A stretch of 64,000 nucleotides of DNA from an uncultured Alphaproteobacteria bacterium. GTDB lineage: Bacteria > Pseudomonadota > Alphaproteobacteria > Rhodobacterales > Rhodobacteraceae. The notes beneath the pieces were generated by a model, which was given only the letters and a program-made list of their open reading frames with translations, was not told where the DNA came from and ran no database searches. The first letter of the stretch is position 1. Each line of letters starts with the position of its first letter. The position numbers and the translations under genes were made by a program. Shown here one piece after another: positions 31,725 to 42,395 of the stretch. Location: contig CACAAX010000006.1 in assembly GCA_902530595.1 (NCBI GenBank), forward strand, positions 1 through 64,000, given 5' to 3'.

Positions 31725-32198
31725 TTGCTTAAATTAAAGTACCCAAGAGATTTAAAGAAATTTGAGAATTATGAGTTGGGCGTTAGTGATTGGTTTTTAA
31801 TTGATCAGCGACTTATCAATGCCTTTGCACAGCTTTCAGGTGATGACCAGTGGATTCATGTTGATACAGGAAGAGCATTAAATGAAATGCCAGATGGAAA
31901 AACAATTGCTCACGGGCTATTGAGCCTTTGCATTTCTCCAACTTTGGGAAAAAACAAAATTCATATTGAGAACCTAAAGCACACTCTAAACTATGGGATT
32001 GATAAAGTTAGGTTCATTTCGCCAGTAAAAGTTGGGTCATTTATAAGGCTTAAATCAAAGATATTGAAAGTTATAATACGTGACGACAATTCCGTTCTTG
32101 TCAGAGTTGAGAGATTGATGGAAATAAAGGGAATAAAAAAGTTAGCTATGTATGCGGAAACTTTGTCATTAATGTATTCCGGTGATTCAGTTAATTGA
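31725..32198 (+). CDS. MaoC-like dehydratase
   Basis: FAQLSGDDQWIHVD hot-dog hydratase motif, AHGLLSL; TTG start. Confidence 0.85.
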   Translation: MLKLKYPRDLKKFENYELGVSDWFLIDQRLINAFAQLSGDDQWIHVDTGRALNEMPDGKTIAHGLLSLCISPTLGKNKIHIENLKHTLNYGIDKVRFISPVKVGSFIRLKSKILKVIIRDDNSVLVRVERLMEIKGIKKLAMYAETLSLMYSGDSVN

Positions 32199-33960
32199 AA
32201 AGGCTCTCAACAAAGCCTACAAGAGATTTTTGCAAACCTTCATTATTTAAATGCAACCTGTCTATTTCCATTTCCCAGTCCATTTCCTTGAAATGATCTT
32301 TATTTTCAGTAAACCAAACTTCTGAAGTATATTCTATCTCTTCATCATCACAAATTTTTGCGGTCACTAGCCATGATTTAAAGTCAACCTCTTGCAGGTT
32401 TTTTATGAGCTCCGTGCACTTGTCACTGTTTCTATCCATAAAATATCCAAAAAGAACGGCTCTAGTTCTATGGTCTGTATTTGTTTTTCCCATTGGTATG
32501 GGATCCAATTCAAGAGCGCTCTCTAAAAGCTCTATTCCTTTCTCTGTCGAACCCGTTCGGGATAAAATCTCTCCATAAACTGATAATACTCTAGGATCAT
32601 TTGGCACCATTTTGAATGAGGCACGCGCATGTCTTTCCCCAGCTTTGAAATCATGAGTGCTTAAGGCGACCTCTGCTAGCATTCTATGCACTTCGAAATC
32701 ATTATCATTTAATTGTTGAGCCTTATCTATGCATTGCATAGAATTATTCCACCATTCTTGCATGTCTCCTTCTAAATAACCGCGTCCCATTGCTTGTCCT
32801 ATTGCGCAAGCCTTCCATGCATATGCCTGACCATTATTATTATCAGCTTGGATCGCCTTATTGAAGCAATCGATAGCTTCAAGGCATGCCTCTTTTTTAA
32901 ATTTGTGGTGCAATACTTTGCCTCTTAATAACAATTCATATGATGTAAGATTTTCTGTAGGTTTGCGATTGGCCCGTTCAAGGCTTGAAATCTCAATTTC
33001 ACCTAAAAGTGCAATTGATATTTTTCTTACAATTTCGTCTTGTACATCAAAGATGTCTTCCAAGATACGATCATATTTATTGTTCCAAAGAGCGTTTCCA
33101 TCAGTTGCGTCAGATAGCTCAACAGAAATTCTAACTCGTTTACCAGATGTACGAATACTTCCTGAAACTGCATAATCTACTCCAAATTTTTTACAAAAAT
33201 CTCTTATAGTACTGGTAGCGCCACGAAATTCGAAACAAGACTGTCGAGATAGGACCTCAAGTTCTCGTATTCGTGAAAACTCTGTAATTAAATCCTCAAC
33301 AACACCATCAACTAAATAACCGCTATCTTCATCATTATTCATATTATCAAAAGGTAAAACTGCTAATTTTGGCTTGTAGCTTTTAACCGCCTCTTGTGCA
33401 TCCTTCTCCTTAAGTGCATCGGTCTTAGAAATTTTTTCGCCAGAGGGAGAGATTCCATATACTTGAAAGGCCTCATCAATATTTTTTAAAGATTTTGTCC
33501 CAGCATCTTCAATACTAAAATTTATTCTTTTATTAACCTGATCTTGAACTGCTGTTGAAAGTAGTATTTGTCCCGGAGAACAGGCAGTCTCAAGTCTAGC
33601 TGCAATGTTTACACCGTTACCATAGACATTATCTCCTTCTATTATGACGTCATCGAGATGTATGCCAACTCTCCAGTCCAGCTGAGATTCTTCAGAAAGC
33701 GTATTATTTCTATCATTAATAGCTTTTTGAAAACCTATTGCTGCGTTCACACATTCAACAGGACTTTCAAACTCCGCTATTACTGAGTCACCTGCTGTAT
33801 AGAAAATTCTTCCTCCGAATTCTTTTATCTTTGGATCAATTATAGATCTGCAGGCTTTTAGGTTTTCAAGTGTCAGTTCTTCATTCTCATCCATTCTTTT
33901 GCTAAAGCCGACACAATCGGTAGCAAGAATTGTTGTTAATTTACGTTTAACTTTTGACAT
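32191..33960 (-). CDS. Class III cyclase homology domain protein with TolB-like and TPR regions (copy A)
   Basis: TILATDCVGFSKRM, FYTAGDSVIAEF, GNGVNIAARLE; KPKLAVLPFDNMNNDEDSGYLVDGVVEDLI; TPR-like C-terminal half. Confidence 0.87.
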   Translation of the reverse strand: MSKVKRKLTTILATDCVGFSKRMDENEELTLENLKACRSIIDPKIKEFGGRIFYTAGDSVIAEFESPVECVNAAIGFQKAINDRNNTLSEESQLDWRVGIHLDDVIIEGDNVYGNGVNIAARLETACSPGQILLSTAVQDQVNKRINFSIEDAGTKSLKNIDEAFQVYGISPSGEKISKTDALKEKDAQEAVKSYKPKLAVLPFDNMNNDEDSGYLVDGVVEDLITEFSRIRELEVLSRQSCFEFRGATSTIRDFCKKFGVDYAVSGSIRTSGKRVRISVELSDATDGNALWNNKYDRILEDIFDVQDEIVRKISIALLGEIEISSLERANRKPTENLTSYELLLRGKVLHHKFKKEACLEAIDCFNKAIQADNNNGQAYAWKACAIGQAMGRGYLEGDMQEWWNNSMQCIDKAQQLNDNDFEVHRMLAEVALSTHDFKAGERHARASFKMVPNDPRVLSVYGEILSRTGSTEKGIELLESALELDPIPMGKTNTDHRTRAVLFGYFMDRNSDKCTELIKNLQEVDFKSWLVTAKICDDEEIEYTSEVWFTENKDHFKEMDWEMEIDRLHLNNEGLQKSLVGFVESLFN

Positions 33961-34055
33961 TGTGTATTAAAGAAAGCTTTGATTTTAATAGGCAACCAAA
34001 TGCCCAATTCGCAACTTAGTGTAAAACAAACAAATGACCAAAAGCTATAAAAAAA

Positions 34056-36929
34056 TTAGTTTTCCTGGTTTGTTCGTTCAAAGTCAGACATCGGCGGACA
34101 CGTACAAATTAGATTTCTATCCCCATGGACATTATCAATTCTATTTACGGGCGGCCAATACTTATCCACACGAAAGGAACCGGGAGGAAAACAAGCTTGC
34201 TCCCTAGTATATGGTCTATTCCACTCTCCAACTAGATCTTCAACTGTATGAGGAGCGTTTTTCAAAGGATTATTATCCGGATCGATACGACCCTCTTCGA
34301 TATCCTTTGCTTCATGGAAAATCGCTATCATAGCATCACAAAATCTATCAAGTTCTGCCTTGGTTTCACTCTCTGTTGGTTCAATCATAAGAGTTCCCGC
34401 AACTGGAAAACTCATGGTTGGTGCATGAAACCCACAATCAACTAATCGCTTTGAAATATCATCAACGGTAACACCTGTATCTTTAGTTAGGGGTCTAATG
34501 TCTACGATACATTCATGTGCAATTCTTCCCTCAGGCCCAGTGTAAAGAATGGGATAAAACTCTCCCAATTTTTTTGCAATATAATTGGCATTCAAAATGG
34601 CTACTCTTGTAGCTTGTGTGAGCCCTGTTCCGCCCATCATTAAACAGTAAGCCCATGAAATAGTCAAAATTGAACCTGATCCAGATGGAGCAGCAGAGAC
34701 AGCTCCTCCATCGTTATCCTCAACTGGATTTCCTGGAAGAAATGGAGTTAAATGATCTTTTACCGCTATCGGCCCCATTCCTGGCCCACCACCACCATGG
34801 GGTATCGCGAAAGTTTTATGAAGATTTAAATGGCTTACATCAGCACCAATCTCGCCTGGTTTAACCAGTCCAACCAATGCATTCAAATTTGCACCATCTA
34901 GGTAAACCTGACCACCAAATTTATGGGTAATTGCACAAATTTTTGAAACATTAACTTCAAACACACCATGAGTTGAAGGGTAGGTAATCATGCAACATGA
35001 CAGCCGATCTTTATATTCCTTAGCTTTACTTTCGAAGTCTTTTATATCGACGTCCCCATTATCTGATGTATTGACTGGAACAACCTGTAATCCAGCCATC
35101 TGTGCTGAAGCCGGATTTGTGCCATGTGCCGACATGGGAATTAAACAAATGTCTCTGTTATTATCTCCCCTTGATTTATGGTATCGCCCAATTGTAAGCA
35201 GCCCAGCATACTCTCCCTGGGCACCTGAATTAGACTGCATCGATATAGAGTCATATCCGGTCACATCACATAACATTTTAGACAAGTTGTCTATCATTAG
35301 TTTATAGCCTAAGGTTTGTTCCTTGGGAGCATATGGGTGGACTTGAGAAAACTCAGGCCAAGACAGGGGGAGCATTTCTGCAGCCGCATTGAGTTTCATA
35401 GTACATGAGCCAAGTGGTATCATAGATCTATCAAGAGCTATATCTCTGTCAACAAGACGGCGCATGTATCTTGTCATCTCACTCTCCGCTCTGTTCATGT
35501 GAAATATAGGATGAGTAAGGAATTCAGTAAGTCTGAATAATTCGTTCGGAATTCGGTAACCTGAAGTTAAGTCTTTATCTTTTCGTTTTATACCAAATGA
35601 TCTCCATACTGCCTCAATTATAGCTGGCCTGGTTCTCTCATCCAATGATATTCCAATTCTAGACTTACCTATCTTTCTAAGATTAATTCCTTCACTAATT
35701 GCTGATTTGAGAATTACATTTTGCATAGGACCGACGTCTATCGTAATCGTATCAAAAAAATGTTTTTGTTCCACATTGAAACCATGTGCCTCCAATCCCT
35801 TGGCTAATCTAACGGTTTTTCTGTGGATCCTTTGCGCAATAGCTTTTAACCCATCTGGCCCATGCATCACAGCATAAAAAGATGCCATTACCGCTAGAAG
35901 AGCTTGTGCCGTACACACGTTGCTAGTAGCCTTTTCACGCCTAATATGTTGCTCTCTTGTTTGTAGAGCCAAACGATACGCTTTGTTGCCTTTACTATCT
36001 ATGGAAACACCTACAATTCTACCAGGAAGAAAGCGCTTGTAAGTCTCTTTGGTAGCCATATAAGCGGCATGCGGCCCTCCAAATCCTTGCGGAACACCAA
36101 ATCTTTGTGTTGATCCCACTGCGATGTCAGCCCCCATGGAAGCTGGTTCTTTTAGTAAAGTTAACGACATCGGGTCTGCTGAGATCGTAACAATAGTACC
36201 CTTTTCGTGCAGTTTATCGATCACATTTGTAAAGTCTCTAAGTGTACCAAAAGTTCCAGGATATTGGAATATTGCCCCGAAACAATCTTCATAATTTATG
36301 TCTTTATCCGGATCACCAATAATTATGTTTAATCCGAGTGGTTGTGCTCTTGTCTTCAGGACTTCTATATTTTGTGGGTGACATTCTTGGTCAACAAAGA
36401 AATTGATAGACTTGTTTTTAGTTATCCTTTTTGCCATAGTCATGGCCTCTGCACACGCAGTGGCTTCATCAAGTAAAGACGCGTTTGCTATTTCCAGTCC
36501 AGTTAGGTCACTGATCATTGTTTGAAAATTTAGAAGAGCTTCTAAACGTCCTTGGGAAATCTCTGGCTGATAAGGGGTATAGGAAGTGTACCAGGCAGGA
36601 TTCTCTAAAACATTTCTTTGAATTGCAGGGGGTGTTATAGTTCCGTGATACCCTTGACCGATTAAGCTCATCATTTTTTTATTTTTTAACGCTGTTTCTC
36701 TAAGATGGAAAAGCATTTCTCGTTCAGATTTTGGCTTATCCCAATCAAGTAATTTTTTTTGTCTTATGGATGGAGGAATTGTTTGATCAATTAATTGATC
36801 AATACTATTCAGACCAAGAAGCTCAAGCATTTTTTCCATCTCCTGAGGCGATGGACCTATGTGCCTCCTATTAGCAAAATCGTAAGGTAGATACTCCGTT
36901 GGCTCAAAATTATTATTTTCAAAATTCAT
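34056..36929 (-). CDS. gcvP: Glycine dehydrogenase (decarboxylating), P protein
   Basis: 957 aa; [16 protein letters not shown] site [34 protein letters not shown]. Confidence 0.97.
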   Translation of the reverse strand: MNFENNNFEPTEYLPYDFANRRHIGPSPQEMEKMLELLGLNSIDQLIDQTIPPSIRQKKLLDWDKPKSEREMLFHLRETALKNKKMMSLIGQGYHGTITPPAIQRNVLENPAWYTSYTPYQPEISQGRLEALLNFQTMISDLTGLEIANASLLDEATACAEAMTMAKRITKNKSINFFVDQECHPQNIEVLKTRAQPLGLNIIIGDPDKDINYEDCFGAIFQYPGTFGTLRDFTNVIDKLHEKGTIVTISADPMSLTLLKEPASMGADIAVGSTQRFGVPQGFGGPHAAYMATKETYKRFLPGRIVGVSIDSKGNKAYRLALQTREQHIRREKATSNVCTAQALLAVMASFYAVMHGPDGLKAIAQRIHRKTVRLAKGLEAHGFNVEQKHFFDTITIDVGPMQNVILKSAISEGINLRKIGKSRIGISLDERTRPAIIEAVWRSFGIKRKDKDLTSGYRIPNELFRLTEFLTHPIFHMNRAESEMTRYMRRLVDRDIALDRSMIPLGSCTMKLNAAAEMLPLSWPEFSQVHPYAPKEQTLGYKLMIDNLSKMLCDVTGYDSISMQSNSGAQGEYAGLLTIGRYHKSRGDNNRDICLIPMSAHGTNPASAQMAGLQVVPVNTSDNGDVDIKDFESKAKEYKDRLSCCMITYPSTHGVFEVNVSKICAITHKFGGQVYLDGANLNALVGLVKPGEIGADVSHLNLHKTFAIPHGGGGPGMGPIAVKDHLTPFLPGNPVEDNDGGAVSAAPSGSGSILTISWAYCLMMGGTGLTQATRVAILNANYIAKKLGEFYPILYTGPEGRIAHECIVDIRPLTKDTGVTVDDISKRLVDCGFHAPTMSFPVAGTLMIEPTESETKAELDRFCDAMIAIFHEAKDIEEGRIDPDNNPLKNAPHTVEDLVGEWNRPYTREQACFPPGSFRVDKYWPPVNRIDNVHGDRNLICTCPPMSDFERTNQEN

Positions 36930-36950
36930 TTTTTCCCCCTAATAATTTAG

Positions 36951-37310
36951 TTATTCGATATGTTTCTTGTATTCGTCTTCACTCATTAGACCGTCAAGCT
37001 CTCCTTGATTTTTTAAGGACATTTTGAAAAACCAAGCTTCACCTGTTGGATCGTTGTTAACCATAGATGGGTCGTCCACTATTGCGTTATTGATCTCTGT
37101 AATTTCACCATCAAGAGGTGCCAGGATATCCGATGCTGCTTTTACACTTTCTATAACAACTATTTCTTGCCCTTTGGTGACTGAAGTTCCTATATCTGGT
37201 AGTTCAATGAATACAATATCTCCCAATTGTTCCGCAGCATACTCTGTGATGCCAACCTTGACTATATCTCCGTCAGACTCAAGCCATTCATGCTCTTCTG
37301 TGAATTTCAT
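36951..37310 (-). CDS. gcvH: Glycine cleavage system H protein
   Basis: Lipoyl motif VIESVKAASDILAPLDGEI; KFTEEHEWLE. Confidence 0.97.
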   Translation of the reverse strand: MKFTEEHEWLESDGDIVKVGITEYAAEQLGDIVFIELPDIGTSVTKGQEIVVIESVKAASDILAPLDGEITEINNAIVDDPSMVNNDPTGEAWFFKMSLKNQGELDGLMSEDEYKKHIE

Positions 37311-37324
37311 ATTACTATCTCCTC

Positions 37325-38458
37325 TTAATTTCTTTTAAAGCTGGTTGGTACGAACGGTAATTTTGTAAGTGTTACAGAAAAGAACTTATTTCTTACTTCA
37401 CCAAAAATTGGTTCATCAACATTGAATTTATTATAGTTCAAATACCCCATTGAAATCGGCCTTTCAAGAGATGGTGAGTAGCCGCCAGATGTGATCATAC
37501 CAATTTCATTTTTCCCTTTATCATCGCTAAACAGTTTAGTCCCAGATCTTAATGGAGCTTTCCCGTCAGGGAAAAAAGCCTCTCTCTTGAAATAAGGTTG
37601 TTCTTCAATTTGTTTTAAAATCTTTTTTTGTCCTACAAAACCGCCTTCTCGCTCTCCTCCAGCCCTTCTAACTTTTTGAATAGCCCATTTTAAACCGGCC
37701 TCTATAGGAGTGATTGTTTCATTTAAATCTTGTCCATAAAGGCATAGCCCGCATTCCAGTCTGAGGGTATCTCTGGCTCCCAGTCCAATCGGTTCAATGC
37801 CATCTTGTTCGAGAATGTTTTTACAGAAAACTTCACATAGACTATTAGGTAGTGATATTTCAAATCCATCTTGCCCCGTATAGCCAGACCTTGAAACCCA
37901 TAGTGTCTCTCCTTTATACGAAAAGTTTTTTACATCAAGATACGTTAGGGAACTCAATTCTCCGATTTGGCTGGATAATATCTTTTCTGATTGAGGGCCC
38001 TGAATAGCGATAAGTGCTCTTGTTTTAATTAAGTCAACATCGATTTCTTTAGAAATATTTTCTTTAAGATACTTGAAATCAATTTCCTTTCTGGAAGCAT
38101 TTATAACAACAAAATAGTGATCGGCTCGATTTGATATCATCAGGTCGTCTATTAATCCTCCCTCCTTATTTGGTAAAAACCCATACCTCTGTCTGTCTTT
38201 GCCAAGACCTAATACATCAATAGGGAGTAGTTTTTCTAACTCGGTAGCGATGAATTGCATTGACTGTGTATTAGACGAAATGACCAACTGCCCCATATGA
38301 CTTACATCAAACAGGCCTGCAGACTTTCTGCAATATAAGTGCTCTTTCATAATTCCTAAAGGGTAATTAACAGGCATTTTATATCCAGCGAAAGGTATAG
38401 CTTTAGCACCGAGAGATCGATGAAGATCGTATAAAGCTGTCTTTTTAAGCTCTGTCAA
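37325..38458 (-). CDS. gcvT: Glycine cleavage system aminomethyltransferase, T protein
   Basis: TALYDLHRSLGAKAIPFAGYKMPVNY, SAGLFDVSHMGQ, GYTGQDGFEISLP, ARDTLRLECGLCLYG; TTG start. Confidence 0.96.
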   Translation of the reverse strand: MTELKKTALYDLHRSLGAKAIPFAGYKMPVNYPLGIMKEHLYCRKSAGLFDVSHMGQLVISSNTQSMQFIATELEKLLPIDVLGLGKDRQRYGFLPNKEGGLIDDLMISNRADHYFVVINASRKEIDFKYLKENISKEIDVDLIKTRALIAIQGPQSEKILSSQIGELSSLTYLDVKNFSYKGETLWVSRSGYTGQDGFEISLPNSLCEVFCKNILEQDGIEPIGLGARDTLRLECGLCLYGQDLNETITPIEAGLKWAIQKVRRAGGEREGGFVGQKKILKQIEEQPYFKREAFFPDGKAPLRSGTKLFSDDKGKNEIGMITSGGYSPSLERPISMGYLNYNKFNVDEPIFGEVRNKFFSVTLTKLPFVPTSFKRN

Positions 38459-38534
38459 AACTTAACCTTCTTATTCCGGTCTCAAATAATTTTACCGGCA
38501 TTCGTTAAAGATGTGTGTAAGTACATACACATCC

Positions 38535-38692
38535 AAGAATGCCCCCTCTGTTCATTTGCCTGAGATCGTTATCCCTTCGGCGGACTAGTTAAAGTCGCTC
38601 TCCAGAGTGTTCAGTCTATACCGGTCCTTTTTGCCTGAGAGTTTCCGGGGCGGTTGCTCCTTCGGCAACTATTACTAGTTTCTCCCGATATT
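38535..38692 (-). promoter_or_regulatory. Tandem glycine riboswitch upstream of gcvT
   Basis: Minus strand contains CGGGAGAAAC...GCCGAAGGAGCAACCGCCCCGGAAACTCTCAGGCAAAAAGGACCG...CTCTGGAGAG followed by GCCGAAGGGATAACGATCTCAGGCAAATGAACAGAGGGGG: two gcvT-type glycine aptamers, directly before gcvT-gcvH-gcvP. Confidence 0.94.
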
Positions 38693-38763
38693 AAAAAAAG
38701 GTATTACAAAAGCTTTAAACTTTCAAGAATTTTGGTGAAATAGATATTCAATTAACAAAAAGC

Positions 38764-39640
38764 CTATTCAGAACCGTTAAGTTTATCCTGTGTTTTTAAT
38801 TCAAAATCCGAAGCGTCGTGTCTTTCGTGCAACTGAAACTTTGGGTTGCCTACTATACGATTGACCATTCGTGCTTTACTTGCTGTCGGTCTTCCATCTA
38901 TTTTCTTAGCCCAAGCAACGACATTCTTATATGACGTTACATCCAAGAAATTACCAGCGCTATATAATCGACCAAGCACAAGTTGTCCGTACCAAGGCCA
39001 AGAAGCTATATCAGCAATAGTGAATTTATCACAAGCTAAGAATTCAGTTTGACTTAATCTTTGGTCCAATACGTCCAATTGACGTTTAGTTTCCATCGCA
39101 TACCTATCTATTGGATATCGAAATTTTTCAGGCGCATAGGAATAAAAGTGACCAAAGCCACCTCCTAAATAAGGCGTGCTTCCCATTTGCCAAAACAACC
39201 AGGAAAGGCATTCAGTACGCTTGTTTAGATCAGTTGGCAAAAACTCTGAAAATTTCTCAGCTAGGTACAAGAGAATAGCACCGGACTCAAAAACTCGTTG
39301 TTCTTTTCCATTTGACTGATCTAGTAACGCTGGAATTTTTGAATTGGGGTTTATTTCCACAAAACCAGATGAAAACTGCTCACCTTTATTTATTCGGCAA
39401 AGCCACGCGTCATACTCAGCGCCTTCATGCCCTAAAGCTAGTAGCTCCTCTAACATCAATGTTATTTTTACTCCATTTGGCGTACCCTGAGAGTATAATT
39501 GCAAAGGGTGCTTCCCTCTGGGAAGTTTCTCGTCATAGGCAGATCCAGCCGTGGGTTTGTTTATGCTTTCAAACGCCCCCCCCACTAGGCCTATCCCATT
39601 CCCAAACCTCAGGTGGAATATATTTGGTTTCTTTATTCAT
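38764..39640 (-). pseudogene. YghU-like glutathione S-transferase, frame interrupted at an 8-nt G tract (39576-39583)
   Basis: Frame 1 from ATG 39640 gives MNKETKYIPPEVWEWDRPSGG..., then the track ORF (GTG at 39585) gives GGAFESINKPTAG...HPLQLYSQGTPNGVKITLMLEELLALG; removing one G joins both into a normal YghU-like N-terminus. Confidence 0.8.
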
Positions 39641-39748
39641 TATGATGCCCTTTATGACCCCATGAAAAATTTAATTTTTTAACAAAAGTGATAAGCAAAA
39701 GTAATTATTTAATATGCCGTTGTGAGTAAATCGTGATAGTAAACTATC

Positions 39749-40951
39749 ATGCTTTCACGCTTTCGAAACAAAAAAATTCCTGACATATATCTTTTTATTA
39801 GTCATTTTTTAGACCATTTCATAATTCTCGTCTTTGCCAAAGCAGCTTACGATGCAGGTCAGGACATAGGGCTCACCTATGGTGAAACCATACAACTAGC
39901 AACATTGGGGTTCATCCTGTTTGGTATTGCATCGCCAATAGCAGCCAGAGTAGCAGACATTTTTTCAAGATCTATTACAATGGTAGTATTTCATTTTGGG
40001 ATAGGCATCTCGTCGATCCTGATAAGTTTTTCTTACACATCACTCCATCTGGTATTAGGCTTGTCCAGCTTGGGTTTTTTTGCTGCTATTTTTCATCCGG
40101 TCGGAATAGCAATGTTGTTAGAAACAAAAGAGCGCGTCGGTTTACGCCTCGGTGTCAATGGATTATTTGGAAATATGGGCGTAGCTAGTGCTCCATTAAT
40201 TACAGGCATTATTATTTTTTATAGTGATTGGCAAATGGCTTTCTTGATATCTGGAATAATATGCATAATTTACGGAATATTTTTTGCGCGTGCTCTCAAA
40301 CCTATGGAGTTGCCAAATGGAGGATCGCCTAAAATAAAGTCTGAAAAGTTTTCTCATGGCTGGAGGCAAGCTCTTTTAGCCTTAGCAATTAGTACCACCT
40401 TTGGAGGTTTCGTTTTTACAGCGGTAACTTTCCTCGTTCCTCGGTATTTGGAGCTTTATATGGAAAACCTTATGCTGTCTGTTGCGATGACTGGACTCCT
40501 TGCTTCTTTTGTCTATGCAATATCTTCTTTTTCACAGGTTGTTGTTGGATGGTTTATTGATCGTATATCACCGAAAATTGTTTTATTTATTGTCTCAATT
40601 GGTCAGATAATCTTTATATATTTGGCGTCTCAATTCGACGGTTACAAGCTATTATTCTTTATGACGTTAGCGGTCTGTTTTGTTTTTGGGCAAATTCCAA
40701 TAATTGATGCTGTTATGGTACGGTATGTTCCTGATGGTTGGAGGAATCGTGTTCTTAGCATGAAGTTTGTTCTCAATCTTGGAGTTGGCGCTACTGTGCT
40801 ACCGACATGTAGTTTTATGTTGGACAAGGGATATAAGTTGTCGGAGCTTTTTAGTTTTTTAAGTTTGTTTTCTGTTATTATTGTTCTGGCATCTATTTTA
40901 TTACCGTCACAACGTTCTACCCGTGCTGAGACGGTGATTTTAAGGAAATAA
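39749..40951 (+). CDS. MFS transporter
   Basis: About 12 hydrophobic segments; GVNGLFGNMGVASAPLITG-type loop. Confidence 0.85.
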   Translation: MLSRFRNKKIPDIYLFISHFLDHFIILVFAKAAYDAGQDIGLTYGETIQLATLGFILFGIASPIAARVADIFSRSITMVVFHFGIGISSILISFSYTSLHLVLGLSSLGFFAAIFHPVGIAMLLETKERVGLRLGVNGLFGNMGVASAPLITGIIIFYSDWQMAFLISGIICIIYGIFFARALKPMELPNGGSPKIKSEKFSHGWRQALLALAISTTFGGFVFTAVTFLVPRYLELYMENLMLSVAMTGLLASFVYAISSFSQVVVGWFIDRISPKIVLFIVSIGQIIFIYLASQFDGYKLLFFMTLAVCFVFGQIPIIDAVMVRYVPDGWRNRVLSMKFVLNLGVGATVLPTCSFMLDKGYKLSELFSFLSLFSVIIVLASILLPSQRSTRAETVILRK

Positions 40952-41037
40952 TAAAGTTGTTGGGCTATTTTCTTTTGTCCAAATGTTATAATTCGATGTA
41001 ACTTTCTGTAACAAAAATAAAAAATTGTGAGACATAT

Positions 41038-41649
41038 ATGAATGACTTTAGGAACAGAGATTTTTTTCATGAGGGAATGAGAGAGTTTCAGGATCTTTTT
41101 GACGGGCGCAGAACAGCTGAAGCCATTGAAAAGAACAGAAAGCACTATGAGTTTTGGGATGATGAAAAAGAATTAATAAAAAATGCGCAATTCTTTTTTA
41201 TAGCGAGCTCTTGGAAAGAATATATCGATTGTAATATAAAATCAGGAGATCCGGGATTTGTGAAGATACTTGAGGGAGGAGTAATTGAATATCCAGAATA
41301 TGATGGAAATTCAATGTATCGGACAGCCGGAAATATCATGAAAAATCCAAATGTTGCGTTATTATTCGTAAATTTTGATGGAAAAAGTCGCCGTATAAGG
41401 ATTAATGGACAGGCGAGTATTCATAGGGATAGAAAATCCTTGGAAAAACACCACGGTGCTAAGTTTGTTGTGCGAATAAAATGCGAAATTTATCCAAATT
41501 GCCCGCGATACGTACCAAATTTAAAAGAGAGTAAACCTTCCCCGCATATTCCTCGAAAAGGACAGGGAGTACCTCCGCCACCAGAGTGGAAACAAAGGGA
41601 TTATATTCGAGATATATTACCTAGGGGCGATCCCCATAGGAAAAAGTGA
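41038..41649 (+). CDS. Pyridoxamine 5'-phosphate oxidase family (FMN-binding) protein
   Basis: PGFVKILEGGVIEYPEYDGNSMYRTAGNIMKNPNVALLFVNFDGKSRRIRINGQASI. Confidence 0.85.
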   Translation: MNDFRNRDFFHEGMREFQDLFDGRRTAEAIEKNRKHYEFWDDEKELIKNAQFFFIASSWKEYIDCNIKSGDPGFVKILEGGVIEYPEYDGNSMYRTAGNIMKNPNVALLFVNFDGKSRRIRINGQASIHRDRKSLEKHHGAKFVVRIKCEIYPNCPRYVPNLKESKPSPHIPRKGQGVPPPPEWKQRDYIRDILPRGDPHRKK

Positions 41650-41690
41650 ATTACGGATACTCTATCAGAATAAGAAAGGAAATAGATTAA

Positions 41691-42311
41691 CTAAAAAATC
41701 GATATGGATATTCCTACAAGTACCAAGAGTATACCAGAAATTAAATTCGTTAAACTAATTGCGTTTGGAGAAGATAATAGTGACCTAATTTTTGCAACGA
41801 AAAGTATCATTAAAATATTTCCTATCATCGGGACGGAAAAAGAGAGAACTGAAATTAGAAAAACATCAACAAGTCCTATTAATTCAAAATTGAAAAAACC
41901 TGGAAGAAGTGTCATGTAGAAAAGTGATGCCTTGGGATTTGCTGTTACAGCGATGAAGCCTGCATAAAAACCTGCAACAAATCCTGATTTAGTAAGACGG
42001 TGATCTTCACTTAACAGCTTATTCCTCGAGTATATTATATGCAATCCCATCAAGACTAAAACAAAAGAAGCAAAGTATCGAAATATCAATAAAATATCGG
42101 AATAAATTGATATAAGAAGACCCAAGCTAAAATAAACCGCAAAGGGCCAAAGCATGTCACCTAGAGAAACGCCTAGTGCAAGCGAAATTGAAGATTTAGC
42201 TCCACCAGAAACTGTCCTAGCAATCAGTGCTACCCAAACAGGACCAGGGGTAAGAAACAAAATAATTAATGCACAAAAATAAAGGATGATTTGACTGTTG
42301 TCGATTGTCAT
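41691..42311 (-). CDS. LysE family translocator
   Basis: LFLTPGPVWVALIARTVSGGAKSSISLALGVSLGDM, GFYAGFIAVTANPKASLFYMTLLPGF. Confidence 0.88.
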   Translation of the reverse strand: MTIDNSQIILYFCALIILFLTPGPVWVALIARTVSGGAKSSISLALGVSLGDMLWPFAVYFSLGLLISIYSDILLIFRYFASFVLVLMGLHIIYSRNKLLSEDHRLTKSGFVAGFYAGFIAVTANPKASLFYMTLLPGFFNFELIGLVDVFLISVLSFSVPMIGNILMILFVAKIRSLLSSPNAISLTNLISGILLVLVGISISIF

Positions 42312-42395
42312 TAAAGTTCCAAAAAAACTATTTGCTTCACTTTTTTTTGCTTAAAGTGCTAAAGACTAAATGACAAGGCAAAAAAAGGATATTTT

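Noticed and set aside
32191-33960. Pycsar anti-phage system
   Set aside because: Altered substrate residues are suggestive but there is no adjacent cyclic-nucleotide-activated effector, and the gene carries TolB/TPR regions typical of housekeeping-type rhizobial cyclases.
40642-41145. 167-aa minus-strand ORF
   Set aside because: Antisense to the MFS transporter end and PPOX-family gene start, low-complexity composition, no motif.
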